In this document: one piece after another, positions 1 through 9,337 of the stretch
Layout of the letters: the number at the start of each line of letters is the position of its first letter
How positions within the stretch are numbered: the stretch's first letter is position 1
From: Neisseria animalis
Lineage (GTDB): Bacteria > Pseudomonadota > Gammaproteobacteria > Burkholderiales > Neisseriaceae
DNA length: 64,000 bases
Direction of reading: 5' to 3'
NCBI RefSeq assembly: GCF_900636515.1
Contig: NZ_LR134287.1
Coordinates: 1,736,001-1,800,000 of the forward strand
The notes under the pieces: generated by a model
The model's database searches: none
The model's input: only the letters and a program-made list of their open reading frames with translations
What the model was told of the DNA's origin: nothing
Position numbers and translations under genes: made by a program

Positions 1-636
1 CGTATGTTGTTGCTGGTATTGTTCGGCAGTATCTCGGCGGCGGCTCTGTATCTCTGGCAGCAACAGGTTTACAGCACGCCGGAAGAAGCCTTGCGCTTTG
101 TCGGCTTCAACTTCATCTCCATCGGTTTGGCCAGCGGCTTTGCCAATGCCGATTTCGGTACTTGGCCGCTGTTTGTTTCCCTGTGGATGTTCTTCCTCTC
201 CAATCTGCTTGCCTGTTCCGGCTCGATGGGCGGCGGCATTAAAAACGTGCGCGCGCTGGTTTTGTTCAAATTCAGCCTGCGCGAAATGACCATATTGCTG
301 CACCCGCGCGCCGTCCGCACCGTTAAGGTAAACAGCCGCTCCATTCCCGAACGCATGGCATTGGCGGTGATGTCGTTTATTTTTGTCTATTTCATGACCG
401 TTGTCTTGTTCAGCTTCCTCCTGATGGCTTCGGGTTTGGACTTCGTTACCGCCTTTACCGCCGTAATTGCCTGCATCACCAACGCCGGCCCGGGCTTGGG
501 CGAAATCGGCCCCGCCTACAATTACGCAGGGCTGACAGCCGTACAAAAAGGCTTATGTACCGCCGTTATGCTGTTGGGGCGTTTGGAAATTTTCACCGTA
601 CTGATGCTGTTTACACCGGCATACTGGAAAAAATAA
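1..636 (+). CDS. trkH: TrkH-type potassium uptake membrane subunit, C-terminal part
   Basis: This is the last ~211 codons of a K+ transporter membrane subunit; the gene begins before the window and the reading frame is open from base 1. TrkH forms the ion-conducting channel and works with the cytosolic NAD-binding subunit TrkA to import K+. Several hydrophobic helices are visible. The segment with ITNAGPGLGEIGP is a P-loop/selectivity-filter type repeat of the SKT superfamily, and the end (GRLEIFTVLMLFTPAYWKK) is characteristic of TrkH. It converges on pepN, and the two genes share an uptake-sequence hairpin between them. The identification is firm; only the N-terminal half is missing. Confidence 0.92.
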   Translation, partial: RMLLLVLFGSISAAALYLWQQQVYSTPEEALRFVGFNFISIGLASGFANADFGTWPLFVSLWMFFLSNLLACSGSMGGGIKNVRALVLFKFSLREMTILLHPRAVRTVKVNSRSIPERMALAVMSFIFVYFMTVVLFSFLLMASGLDFVTAFTAVIACITNAGPGLGEIGPAYNYAGLTAVQKGLCTAVMLLGRLEIFTVLMLFTPAYWKK

Positions 637-650
637 CCTTCGCGGGCATA

Positions 651-698
651 AAAAGGCCGTCTGCAAAACGGGCAAACCGCATTTTGCAGACGGCCTTT
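651..698. terminator. Uptake-sequence hairpin between trkH and pepN
   Basis: Inverted pair of GCCGTCTGCAAA-type uptake sequences with A/T flanks, usable as an intrinsic terminator in both directions between convergent genes. Confidence 0.85.
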
Positions 699-716
699 CA
701 GCAACGGCAATCCGTA

Positions 717-3341
717 TTAGGCCAGAATCTTGCCCGCAATTTCACCCACGTCTTTCGACAAACCTTCTTGCGCGGCGATGCGTTGCAGTTCGGCGGTCAT
801 CAACGCGCGGCGTTTGGGCTCGAGCTTGTTGCAGATATTGAATGCCTGTACCAGACGCGCGGCAACTTGCGGATTGAAGCGGTCGATTTCCAACACTTTT
901 TCCGCGATAAAAGCATAGCCGCTGCCGTTTTCCGCATGGAAATGCGGCACGTTGCGGCTGAAGCTGCCCAACAGCGAACGCGCTTTGTTCGGGTTTTCCA
1001 AGCTGAATTTCGGATGGTTTAAGGCTGTCCGAACCTGCTGGAGCGTATCGCTGCGGCGGCTGCTGCCGACGAGCGTGAAATATTTGTCCATCACCAGCGC
1101 GTCGTCGGCGAACTTGGCGGCAAATTTGGCCAATAATCCGTTGCGTTTGTCGCTTTCATGATGGTTGGCGGCAGAAAGCATACCCCATTCGTGGGTCATG
1201 TTTTTCGCCATTTTGTCGTATTCGAGCGCGATAAAGTCTATGGTTTCCGGCTCGGCACGCAATGCCAGCGCGCGCATCGCATTCCGCAGCGCGCGCCATC
1301 CGGCGCGGTCGGGATCGTATTCGTACACCTCCCCGCCGCCCTGCTCTTCCTGATTCTGTGCGTTCAGGAGCAATCCGGCGATTTCGTCGGCGTAGGTTCG
1401 GGCGATTAAATCCAACAGGGCTTCCCGTGCCTGATGAACGCGCAGCGGGTCGATTTCGTTTCGATCCGCCCAACATTCGGCTTCAGACGGCACTTGCAGC
1501 AGCAGGGTTTTAAACGCGGGATTCACATCAGCGCGCAATACATAGCCTACCGCCGCCAGCAATCCGCCGTGTCCGGGCAGCGGCAGCCCCTGAGCGAGCG
1601 CGTATTCGTTGGCGGCCACTGCGCGGCGGTACAGTGTTTGCGCCGCCTCCCAACGGGCAAAGGCATCGGTATCGTGCGACAGCAGCAATGCCAGTTCTTC
1701 ATTGCGATACGGATAGTTCAGATGCACCGGTGCGGAAAAACCGCGCAACAGCGATGGCACTACGCTGCGCCCTACGCCGGCCAATACAAATTCCTGTTCG
1801 GCCTCTTCCAGCACCAGCACCGCCTCGTACACATGCCCGCCCTGATAGCCGAAGGCCGTCTGAACGCCGCTTTCCGCATCCAGCAAGGCCACTTTCAGCG
1901 GCATCATCATCGGTTGTTTTTCCGCCATGTCGGGCGTGGCGGGAATACTTTGTCTGACCGTCAGCACATAATCGCCGTTGTCTTTCAGACGGCCCGATAC
2001 GTCCAAAACAGGCGTACCGGCTTGGCTGTACCACAGCGCGAACCGGTCGAGATTGGTTTCATTCGCATCCGCCATCGCCGCGCGGAAATCGTCGCAGGTG
2101 ACCGCCTGCCCGTCATGGCGTTGGAAATACAGTTTCATGCCCTTTTGGAAACCCTCTTCGCCCAGCAGGGTATGATACATACGCACCACTTCCGCACCTT
2201 TCTCATACACGGTCATGGTGTAAAAATTATTCATCTCCTCATAGCTGGCGGGGCGCACCGGATGAGCGGTCGGCCCCGCATCTTCGGGAAACTGGTGTTG
2301 GCGCAGGAGCCGCACGTTTTCAATACGCCGCACTTCGCGTCCTGCACGGTCGCCCGAAAACTCCTGATCGCGGAACACAGTCAGACCTTCTTTGAGCGAA
2401 AGCTGGAACCAGTCGCGGCAGGTGACGCGGTTGCCCGTCCAATTGTGGAAATACTCGTGCCCGATAACCGACTCGATGCCTTCGAAATCCGCATCGGTAG
2501 CGGTCCGGCTGTCGGCCAGCACATATTTGGTGTTGAAAATATTGAGACCTTTGTTTTCCATCGCACCCATATTGAAATCGCCCACCGCCACAACCATAAA
2601 CATATCCAAATCATATTCGAGGCTGAAGCGCGTCTCGTCCCACTTCATCGCGTGTTTCAGCGATTCTATTGCAAACGGCACTTTCGGCTTGTCCGCTTCG
2701 GCGGTATAAAACTCAACCGCCACCTTGCGCCCGCTGCGGGTGGTAAAACTGTCTTTCGTAACCGCAAAACCGCCCGCCACCAAAGCAAAGAGATAGCTCG
2801 GCTTGGCAAACGGATCCGCCCATTTCACCCAATGGCGGCCGTCTGAAAGATTGCCGCCGCCGGTTTTATTCCCGTTGGAAAGCAGCACCGGATAACGCTT
2901 TTTATCCGCCGTGATGGTGGTTGTGAACTTCGACATCACATCCGGACGGTCGGTGTAATAAGTAATCTTTCGGAAACCCTCCGGCTCGCACTGGGTAAAC
3001 AGATTGCCGCCGCTCTCATACAAACCCATCAGCGATTTGTTTTCAGACGGCAGCAGGCGCGTTTCCACTTCCACGACAAAACTTTCAGACGGCACTTGGC
3101 GCACGGTCAGCTTTTCATTTGCCGGATCCAGCTCGAAACCAACCGTTTCGCCATCGATTTTCAGCGAAAGCAGCTGTGCCGAACCGTCCAACACCAACGG
3201 CTCGCCCGCCCTTTTCGGATTCACCACCAACCGCGCCCTGACCAGCGTATGGCCGTCGAAAATATCAAAATGCAAATCGGTCTGACACACCTCATACGCA
3301 GGAGCTTGGTAGTCTTTCAAATAGTGGACGGTTTTAGTCAT
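717..3341 (-). CDS. pepN: Aminopeptidase N (M1 family zinc metallopeptidase)
   Basis: This cytosolic broad-specificity aminopeptidase removes N-terminal residues from peptides during protein turnover. At 874 residues it matches the bacterial PepN length. The exopeptidase motif GAMEN is followed by the zinc site HEYFH at residues 295-299 (two His ligands), with the third ligand Glu in the following helix ([13 protein letters not shown]). The large C-terminal helical domain typical of PepN is present. It starts with ATG at 3341, directly after an AT-rich leader, and is transcribed alone, with uptake-sequence hairpins on both sides. There are no anomalies. Confidence 0.96.
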   Translation of the reverse strand: MTKTVHYLKDYQAPAYEVCQTDLHFDIFDGHTLVRARLVVNPKRAGEPLVLDGSAQLLSLKIDGETVGFELDPANEKLTVRQVPSESFVVEVETRLLPSENKSLMGLYESGGNLFTQCEPEGFRKITYYTDRPDVMSKFTTTITADKKRYPVLLSNGNKTGGGNLSDGRHWVKWADPFAKPSYLFALVAGGFAVTKDSFTTRSGRKVAVEFYTAEADKPKVPFAIESLKHAMKWDETRFSLEYDLDMFMVVAVGDFNMGAMENKGLNIFNTKYVLADSRTATDADFEGIESVIGHEYFHNWTGNRVTCRDWFQLSLKEGLTVFRDQEFSGDRAGREVRRIENVRLLRQHQFPEDAGPTAHPVRPASYEEMNNFYTMTVYEKGAEVVRMYHTLLGEEGFQKGMKLYFQRHDGQAVTCDDFRAAMADANETNLDRFALWYSQAGTPVLDVSGRLKDNGDYVLTVRQSIPATPDMAEKQPMMMPLKVALLDAESGVQTAFGYQGGHVYEAVLVLEEAEQEFVLAGVGRSVVPSLLRGFSAPVHLNYPYRNEELALLLSHDTDAFARWEAAQTLYRRAVAANEYALAQGLPLPGHGGLLAAVGYVLRADVNPAFKTLLLQVPSEAECWADRNEIDPLRVHQAREALLDLIARTYADEIAGLLLNAQNQEEQGGGEVYEYDPDRAGWRALRNAMRALALRAEPETIDFIALEYDKMAKNMTHEWGMLSAANHHESDKRNGLLAKFAAKFADDALVMDKYFTLVGSSRRSDTLQQVRTALNHPKFSLENPNKARSLLGSFSRNVPHFHAENGSGYAFIAEKVLEIDRFNPQVAARLVQAFNICNKLEPKRRALMTAELQRIAAQEGLSKDVGEIAGKILA

Positions 3342-3420
3342 TTTTCTCTGCTTTCAAAATGCGGAAATAAAAAAATATATGGTTTCAGACGGCCTGATCT
3401 TCAAGGCCAGGAAAATGTAA

Positions 3421-3460
3421 AAAGGCCGTCTGTAAAATTGCGGTTTTGCAGACGGCCTTT
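3421..3460. terminator. Uptake-sequence hairpin behind the nirV-like gene
   Basis: Paired GCCGTCTGTAAA / TTTGCAGACGGC arms. The T/C difference between arms gives a G-U pair in RNA. It lies between pepN and the nirV-like gene. Confidence 0.75.
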
Positions 3461-3682
3461 GTGTCGGACGGGATATGGCAAGTCTCTGAATATGAAAGAC
3501 AGTCAGATGAATCAAAGTGGCAAAGTGCGGGCTTGTGCAGAGGGTGTGATGAGGACTGTAAACTCCGTATCTTTTGGAATCGGGACGGCTATATTTGATA
3601 TATAAGCAAAAAAACGGCGATACCTTACAGTACCGCCTAAGCTGCTTTGGTCATAAAACGCCAAAAAAACTGTTGCAAATTT

Positions 3683-4441
3683 TTATTTGGCTACACAACG
3701 GAAGCCTAAGTTTTTCAAGGAATATTTTGCTTGCAGGCTGGTACGGATGCCGAAGCGCATAAATGCTGCGTAGTTGGTCGGGTCGCTGGCACCGACTGAT
3801 GCGCCGCTGCAGAACATTTGGCTGTCGGCGTTGCTGGAGTTGAGTTGACTGCTGTTGAAGTCTTCCGTCCATTCCCAAATCATGCCGTGCATATCGTAAA
3901 TGCCCCAGTAGTTTGGTTTGTTCTGTCCGATATTACGCAAACCGCTGCGACCGCCGTCTGCATACCAGTCGAGAATGGTGCGGTTAAAGCCTTCTTCGGC
4001 TGTGCCGTTGATTTGGGTGGCTGAGGCTTGGGCGGCAAATTCCCATTCGTCGATGGTCGGCAGGCGTTTTCCTTGTGCGGTGCAATAGGCGTTGGCTGCA
4101 AACCATGAAACATTGGTTACGGGGTGTTTTCGATCAGATGGTTTTGGGGCAAAACTGTTGCTGCCGTTTTGTATCCAATGTTTCAGATAGGACGCTTCGG
4201 CTTGTTTGGAGCCTACTTTGCCTTTTTTCCATTGCGGATGTTTGTTGACGAATTCGGCAAATTCGGCATTGGTTACGGGGTATTTGTCAATTTGGTATGG
4301 TTTCACGCTAATCATCGGTGTTTCTTTTTTCAGATACAGCGGGCGGTAGCTGCCGCCGTCTACTTTAACCATATCTGATGCTGCGGCACCGCTGCCGATC
4401 AGTGCGCTGCTTAAAACGAGGATTTTTGCGAGGGTTTTCAT
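3683..4441 (-). CDS. nirV: NirV-like protein (formylglycine-generating-enzyme/SUMF1 fold), exported
   Basis: A 252-residue protein with an N-terminal signal peptide (about residues 1-21, ending GSGAAA) followed by one FGE/SUMF1-type domain. Family hallmarks are the N-terminal DGGSYRP, KYPVTNAEFAEFV, PVTNVSWFAANAYC, GKRLPTIDEWEFAA, the WEWTEDF segment and the ending NLGFRC. Genes of this family called nirV often sit next to copper nitrite reductase genes, and here it lies directly downstream of aniA/nirK on the same strand. Two hairpins in the 187-nt gap suggest read-through or separate transcription. Its precise role is unproven; maturation or assembly of the reductase or of another periplasmic sulfatase-like substrate is inference. 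The name rests on context plus fold. Confidence 0.72.
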   Translation of the reverse strand: MKTLAKILVLSSALIGSGAAASDMVKVDGGSYRPLYLKKETPMISVKPYQIDKYPVTNAEFAEFVNKHPQWKKGKVGSKQAEASYLKHWIQNGSNSFAPKPSDRKHPVTNVSWFAANAYCTAQGKRLPTIDEWEFAAQASATQINGTAEEGFNRTILDWYADGGRSGLRNIGQNKPNYWGIYDMHGMIWEWTEDFNSSQLNSSNADSQMFCSGASVGASDPTNYAAFMRFGIRTSLQAKYSLKNLGFRCVAK

Positions 4442-4474
4442 GATGCGCTCTTGTTTATTTTAAACAGGTAAATG

Positions 4475-4530
4475 GATTTTGCAGACGGCCTTTCTTGTCA
4501 AACGGCGTTATCCAAGCCGTCTGCAAAATC
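4475..4530. terminator. Uptake-sequence hairpin between aniA and nirV-like gene
   Basis: A 15-bp inverted repeat: GATTTTGCAGACGGC at 4475-4489 and its reverse complement at 4516-4530. Confidence 0.7.
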
Positions 4531-4553
4531 AATCTATGGGACTGAATGTGGGG

Positions 4554-4599
4554 AAAAGCCGCTGTTACCCTCGTTTTCATTAAGATAACAGCGGCTTTT
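4554..4599 (-). terminator. Intrinsic terminator of aniA
   Basis: A perfect 14-bp stem (AAAAGCCGCTGTTA at 4554-4567 with its complement at 4586-4599) just past the aniA stop. It is not an uptake sequence, so it looks like a dedicated terminator. Confidence 0.85.
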
Positions 4600-4628
4600 G
4601 ACAATTTGATTACAAGTCAATCAAATCA

Positions 4629-5780
4629 TTAGTAAGCATTAGCTGCTGATGCGGCTGAAGCTGCTGCCGGAGCTGGTGCGGCAGAACCTTCAGGTTGGTA
4701 AGCAGTATCGCTCAGTTTTGGAGTCATGATTTCAGGGTTGGCTTCGCCTTCTACCTTCAGTTGACCCAGTGCGCCTTTATTGAAGGCACGGAAGATAGAG
4801 TGGTCAACCAGAGTGTAGCTTCCCGGAGTGTCGATTTTGAACTCAACGATGGCTGCGCCGCCGGCAGGAACGATGGTGCTTTGTACGTTTTCGTTAATCA
4901 GTTTGCCGCCTTCAACATATACTTTATCGAAGATTTCACCGATAACGTGGAAAGAAGACACCAAGTTCGGACCGCCGTTACCTACATACATACGAACGGT
5001 GTCGCCTACATTGGCTTTCAATGCGTTTTCACCGGCAATCGAACCTACATGACCGTTGAATACAACGTATTCGGGTTGTTCTGCGATGGCTTTGTCCATG
5101 TCAAATGCTTGCAGGCCTTGTGCGCCGTATTTGCCTTTGGTGTAGAAATCACCTTGTACGATGTAGAATTCTTTATCCACTTTCGGCAAGCCTTCTTTTG
5201 GCTCCACCAGAATCAAACCGTACATACCGTTGGCAATATGCATGCCTACAGGAGCAACAGCACAGTGGTAGATGTACAGACCGGATTGCAGCGCTTTAAA
5301 GCTGAATGTGGAAGTACGGCCGGGTGCAGTAAAGGTTGCTTCAGCACCACCGCCGGGGCCGGTAGCCGCGTGGAAGTCCACATTATGCGGTACGGTTGAA
5401 GAAGGGTCGTTGGAGAACTCAACTTCTACGGTATCGCCTTCGCGTACACGAATCATTTGACCCGGAACATCGCCATCGAATGTCCAGTAGTGGTAATCCA
5501 CACCATCAGCCATTTTCATGGTTTTTTCTACGGTAGTCATTTTCACACGCACTTTAGCCGGATGATCGCGATCGATTGCAGGCGGTACTTCAGGTGCATG
5601 AGTGGTTACCGCATCAATAACCGGAAGCTCGCTTGAAGGTACATCGGCAGCTTGTGCAGCAGGTGCAGAGGCCTCCACAGCCGCAGCAGGTGCAGCAGCT
5701 TGCTCGGCAGGTTTGTCGCCACCACAGGCAGCTAAGGCGAACATAGAGGCAATGATTGCAGCTAAGGCTTGGCGTTTCAT
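4629..5780 (-). CDS. aniA: AniA copper nitrite reductase, outer-membrane lipoprotein
   Basis: Reduces nitrite to nitric oxide in the first step of the truncated denitrification pathway. At 383 residues it has a lipoprotein signal with lipobox LAAC (Cys19) and an Ala/Pro/Glu-rich tether (about 20-70). Two cupredoxin domains follow. Copper-ligand segments are [24 protein letters not shown] (type 1 Cys/His/Met and type 2 His), [10 protein letters not shown] and LVDHSIF. The Ala/Ser/Pro-rich C-terminal tail resembles the O-glycosylated AniA tail of pathogenic Neisseria. An AAGGA ribosome site lies ~9 nt before ATG. It diverges from norB and is probably induced by FNR (box at 5871-5884). Identification is firm. 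Confidence 0.96.
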   Translation of the reverse strand: MKRQALAAIIASMFALAACGGDKPAEQAAAPAAAVEASAPAAQAADVPSSELPVIDAVTTHAPEVPPAIDRDHPAKVRVKMTTVEKTMKMADGVDYHYWTFDGDVPGQMIRVREGDTVEVEFSNDPSSTVPHNVDFHAATGPGGGAEATFTAPGRTSTFSFKALQSGLYIYHCAVAPVGMHIANGMYGLILVEPKEGLPKVDKEFYIVQGDFYTKGKYGAQGLQAFDMDKAIAEQPEYVVFNGHVGSIAGENALKANVGDTVRMYVGNGGPNLVSSFHVIGEIFDKVYVEGGKLINENVQSTIVPAGGAAIVEFKIDTPGSYTLVDHSIFRAFNKGALGQLKVEGEANPEIMTPKLSDTAYQPEGSAAPAPAAASAASAANAY

Positions 5781-5842
5781 AGTAGTATTCCTTTTGTGGA
5801 AAAAACTGGTTTCAAAAACAGGTTAATGTGTAGTTTTGAGTA

Positions 5843-5884
5843 ATTATGTAGGCATTCAGCTTAACACACATTGACATAAATCAA
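5843..5884 (-). promoter_or_regulatory. Class II FNR-dependent promoter of aniA
   Basis: TTGACATAAATCAA at 5871-5884 matches the FNR consensus TTGAT-N4-ATCAA at 9 of 10 positions. On the minus strand a CATAAT -10 hexamer lies at 5843-5848. If transcription starts near 5836 the box is centred at -41.5, the classic FNR activator position. The leader before the aniA ATG would be ~55 nt. Confidence 0.85.
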
Positions 5885-5922
5885 ATTATTCATTAAATAT
5901 GAACCTTTATTTACCAAACTAC

Positions 5923-5946
5923 TACTTAGTAAGTATATTTTACTAA
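5923..5946. promoter_or_regulatory. Unassigned palindromes in the aniA-norB intergenic region
   Basis: TACTTAGTAAGTA (5923-5935) overlaps the inverted repeat TTAGTAA-N7-TTACTAA (5926-5946), upstream of the aniA FNR box. These could bind a second regulator such as NarP or NsrR, both known to act on Neisseria aniA/norB. I cannot assign the protein from sequence alone. Confidence 0.4.
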
Positions 5947-6096
5947 ATATTTATAATTATCTCCTATTCATAAACACTAATACTTTGTGCTTTATTTTAC
6001 AACCCTCCGCACACAAACGAGAATAACTTTAAATCACAGAAAACTTACCGTTAAAATAAAAGCGACAAAACCGTTTCTTTAGATAAAAAACCGTGC

Positions 6097-6126
6097 TACA
6101 ATCCTTAACATTCATATTCAATGAAT
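6097..6126 (+). promoter_or_regulatory. Probable norB -10 element and start-site palindrome
   Basis: TACAAT (6097-6102) is a good -10. ATTCAT-N5-ATGAAT (6110-6126) begins at the expected start site, a typical repressor position. NsrR represses norB in Neisseria; assigning this palindrome to NsrR is inference. Confidence 0.45.
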
Positions 6127-6168
6127 TTATAACCACTTTCCACTTTAATACCAAAAGGAGTACTTGAA

Positions 6169-8424
6169 ATGGGACAATACAAGAAACTCTGGTATCTGCT
6201 GTTTGCAGTACTGGTAGTTTGTTTTACCATTCTTGGCTATATGGGTGGCGAGGTTTACAAGAAAGCCCCGCCGTATCCTGAAAAAATCGTTTCTACCTCA
6301 GGCACGGTCCTGATGACCAAAGATGACATTCTTGCCGGTCAATCTGCTTGGCAGACCACCGGCGGTATGGAAGTCGGCTCTGTATTGGGTCACGGTGCCT
6401 ACCAAGCTCCGGACTGGACTGCCGACTGGCTGCACCGCGAGTTGGTAGCATGGTTGGACATTACTGCTGAAGCAACTTACGGTAAAAAATTTGCCGACCT
6501 GAACGCTGAAGAACAAGCTGTTCTGAAAACCCGTCTTGCCGACGAATACCGCGAACAAAGCCGTATTCAGGAAGACGGCAGCGTAGTCATCAGCGATACG
6601 CGCGTGAAAGCCATCGAAGCCATTACGCCTTACTATATGGGCGTGTACGGCGACGATCCTGCCTTCCAAAAAACCCGTGAACACTTCGCAATGAAAAACA
6701 ATACATTGCCTAGCGTTGAAGCGCGTAAAAAACTGTTCAACTTCTTCTTCTGGACTTCTTGGTCTGCTTCGACCAACCGCCCGGGCGAAACCTACACCTA
6801 CACCAACAACTGGCCTCACGAGCCTTTAATCAACAATGTACCGACTACCGAAAACTATATGTGGTCTTTCACCAGCGTGGTACTGTTGCTGATGGGTATC
6901 GGTTTGCTGATGTGGGGTTACTCTTTCTTGACCAAACATGAAGAAGTTCAAGTACCTACCGAAGATCCGCTGTCTAAAATCCAGTTGACTCCTTCTCAAA
7001 AAGCCTTGGGCAAATACGTTTTCCTGACTGTTGCCTTGTTTGTGGTACAAGTATTGCTGGGCGGTCTGACTGCTCACTATACTGTTGAAGGCCAAGGTTT
7101 CTACGGCATTGATACCGCTCTGGGTTTTGAAATTGCCGACTGGTTCCCATATGCCCTGACCCGTACTTGGCATATCCAATCCGCTATTTTCTGGATTGCA
7201 ACAGGCTTCCTGACTGCCGGCTTGTTCTTGGCGCCGATTGTGAACGGCGGCAAAGATCCGAAATTCCAACGCGCTGGCGTAAACTTCCTGTATATTGCCC
7301 TGTTTATCGTTGTTGCAGGCTCTTATGCAGGTAACTTCTTCGCATTGACCCACATCATTCCGCCTGAACTGAACTTCTGGTTCGGTCACCAAGGTTACGA
7401 ATACCTTGACTTGGGCCGCTTCTGGCAACTGCTGTTGATGGTCGGTCTGCTGCTGTGGCTGTTCCTGATGCTGCGTTGTACCGTCAGCGCCTTTAAAGAA
7501 AAAGGCACCGACAAAAACCTGTTGGCCATCTTTGTGGCTTCTATGGTCGGCGTAGGTGTGTTCTACGCACCGGGTCTGTTCTATGGTGAGAAATCTCCGA
7601 TTGCCGTGATGGAATACTGGCGTTGGTGGGTGGTTCACCTGTGGGTAGAAGGCTTCTTTGAAGTATTTGCTACGGCCGCCTTTGCCTTTATTTTCTACAA
7701 TATGGGTTTTGTACGCCGCAGCACTGCAACCGCTTCCACTTTGGCTGCTGCCGCCATCTTTATGTTGGGCGGTATTCCGGGTACGCTGCACCACCTGTAC
7801 TTTACCGGTACGACTTCTGCCGCAATGGCCATCGGTGCATGTTTCTCTGCTCTGGAAGTGGTTCCTTTGGTACTGCTTGGCCGCGAAGCCTACGAACACT
7901 GGTCTTACCAACATTTGTCTCCTTGGGCAAAACGTCTGCGCTGGCCGCTGATGTGCTTCGTAGCCGTAGCATTCTGGAACATGATTGGTGCAGGTGTATT
8001 CGGCTTCCTGATCAACCCGCCGATTTCCCTGTTCTACATCCAAGGTCTGAATACGACTGCCGTACACGCTCACGCCGCTCTGTTTGGTGTATATGGTTTC
8101 TTGGCTCTGGGCTTCGTACTGTTGGTTGCCCGCTACCTGAAACCGGACGTTGAATTTGACGACAAACTGATGACTTGGGCATTCTGGCTGCTGAACGGCG
8201 GTCTGGTCGGTATGATTGTCATCAGCCTGCTGCCTGTCGGTGCAATCCAAGCATACGCTTCCATCACTGAAGGTCTGTGGTATGCACGCAGTGAAGAGTT
8301 CATGCAAATGGAAATTCTGGATACTCTGCGCTGGGTTCGTACTGCTGCCGACTTGGTATTTATCGGCGGTGCGGTATGTGTCGCATGGCAAGCAACCAAA
8401 ATCGTATTCAGCCGCAGCAAATAA
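6169..8424 (+). CDS. norB: Quinol-dependent nitric oxide reductase (qNOR)
   Basis: An inner-membrane enzyme that reduces two NO to N2O with quinol electrons, detoxifying the product of AniA. Its 751 residues fit the single-subunit qNOR class: an N-terminal helix plus periplasmic cytochrome-c-like domain without heme-binding CXXCH (about 40-220), then the heme-copper-oxidase-like core. Candidate metal-ligand His segments include TRTWHIQSAIFW, VVHLWVEGFFEVF, GTLHHLYFTG and VHAHAALFGVYGF. A strong AAGGAG ribosome site (6155-6160) precedes ATG. It is divergent from aniA and ends at an uptake-sequence terminator. There are no defects. Confidence 0.97.
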   Translation: MGQYKKLWYLLFAVLVVCFTILGYMGGEVYKKAPPYPEKIVSTSGTVLMTKDDILAGQSAWQTTGGMEVGSVLGHGAYQAPDWTADWLHRELVAWLDITAEATYGKKFADLNAEEQAVLKTRLADEYREQSRIQEDGSVVISDTRVKAIEAITPYYMGVYGDDPAFQKTREHFAMKNNTLPSVEARKKLFNFFFWTSWSASTNRPGETYTYTNNWPHEPLINNVPTTENYMWSFTSVVLLLMGIGLLMWGYSFLTKHEEVQVPTEDPLSKIQLTPSQKALGKYVFLTVALFVVQVLLGGLTAHYTVEGQGFYGIDTALGFEIADWFPYALTRTWHIQSAIFWIATGFLTAGLFLAPIVNGGKDPKFQRAGVNFLYIALFIVVAGSYAGNFFALTHIIPPELNFWFGHQGYEYLDLGRFWQLLLMVGLLLWLFLMLRCTVSAFKEKGTDKNLLAIFVASMVGVGVFYAPGLFYGEKSPIAVMEYWRWWVVHLWVEGFFEVFATAAFAFIFYNMGFVRRSTATASTLAAAAIFMLGGIPGTLHHLYFTGTTSAAMAIGACFSALEVVPLVLLGREAYEHWSYQHLSPWAKRLRWPLMCFVAVAFWNMIGAGVFGFLINPPISLFYIQGLNTTAVHAHAALFGVYGFLALGFVLLVARYLKPDVEFDDKLMTWAFWLLNGGLVGMIVISLLPVGAIQAYASITEGLWYARSEEFMQMEILDTLRWVRTAADLVFIGGAVCVAWQATKIVFSRSK

Positions 8425-8448
8425 TGCTTTAAACTGAAACAATCACTC

Positions 8449-8487
8449 AAAGGCCGTCTGCAAATCAATTTGCAGACGGCCTTTTTT
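8449..8487 (+). terminator. Terminator of norB
   Basis: Uptake-sequence inverted pair closing on a short loop, followed by six T residues. Confidence 0.88.
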
Positions 8488-9024
8488 ACATCTCATTTTA
8501 ACGTGCATATCATCGATGTTTGCCACATTCATATCATCAACCATATAGCCGGATAATGATTAGGTTCTCTCCCCTTCCGGTTACCGAAGCTCTTTCCAAT
8601 CAGAATACATCTTACTCAATGTAGATACTGGTTAAGTGCGGAAGCAACCCGCTCCAACCGTCGGTACTTACTCTCTATGCCGTCTGCAAATCTCCGTTAC
8701 CATATCAGTTATCATGTCTTACCGGATATTTTCAGATTAAAACACCACATTGTTAACGACTATGATTTATTGGTTTCCCGTTATCACAACCAACCTATCT
8801 TCCGCCAACCTGTTTTCATTAAACAAGCCATCACAGCCCGAGTCATAATGCTTCTTCAACACACGCCAACCCGCGATGCATTCATTGTATCAATATTTTG
8901 AGCAACAGATATGCAAGCATACCTCCGCTATCCCATACGCACCTGCTTCCGACTTTAAGCAACAACAACCGGCGTTTGACTGCAAACTTGCCCAAACAAG
9001 CAAAACAAGTTTAAGCAAATATTA
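8488..9024. other. Gene-free stretch downstream of norB
   Basis: About 540 bases before the first Correia-like element. It contains one lone uptake sequence near 8680. I see no coding region, RNA gene or clear repeat here. Confidence 0.6.
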
Positions 9025-9131
9025 TATAGTCGAATAAAATAAGAATGAGACAAGGCAGCGAAGCCGCAGACAGTACACATAGTACGGCAAGGCAAAGCAA
9101 CGCTGTATCATTCTTATTTTAAATGACTATA
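9025..9131 (+). mobile_element. Correia-like element, copy 1 (107 bp)
   Basis: Ends TATAGTC...GACTATA with imperfect ~24-bp terminal inverted repeats (21 of 24 match). The core (positions ~30-80) resembles the core of the Neisseria Correia repeat. Strand + means the TATAGTCGAA end comes first. Confidence 0.9.
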
Positions 9132-9228
9132 TTATTTAAAATAAGAATGATACAGCATTACCGCACCTTGCCGTTATCCGTACCGTCTTCGGCTTTACCG
9201 CTTTGTCCCATTCTGTGTCATCCGACTA
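9132..9228 (-). repeat. Degenerate Correia-like copy abutting copy 1
   Basis: Begins TTTAAAATAAGAATGATACAG and ends near CATCCGACTA, diverged throughout. It shares its terminal TATA with intact copy 1, as if copy 1 had inserted at the end of this older copy. Confidence 0.7.
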
Positions 9229-9258
9229 AATACCGCCCCCATCACTCACTCTTACAAA

Positions 9259-9309
9259 AAGGCCGTCTGCAAAATCCTACCTTACGGCAAGTATTTTGCA
9301 GACGGCCTT
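9259..9309 (-). terminator. Terminator of the type I secretion operon
   Basis: A 17-bp uptake-sequence inverted repeat (9259-9275 with 9293-9309) just after the stop of the adaptor gene. Confidence 0.85.
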
Positions 9310-9337
9310 ACGGTTAGCGCGTACGGATAACGCCCGA

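Noticed and set aside
1434..2846. A 470-codon open frame on the plus strand
   Set aside because: It lies entirely antisense to pepN, has no domain character and is a codon-bias shadow.
6826..8442. A 538-codon open frame antisense to norB
   Set aside because: Gln/Cys/His-rich unstructured translation, fully within a certain gene on the other strand.
8677..8901. A 74-codon open frame downstream of norB
   Set aside because: No ribosome site, no homology-like pattern and atypical composition; probably chance.
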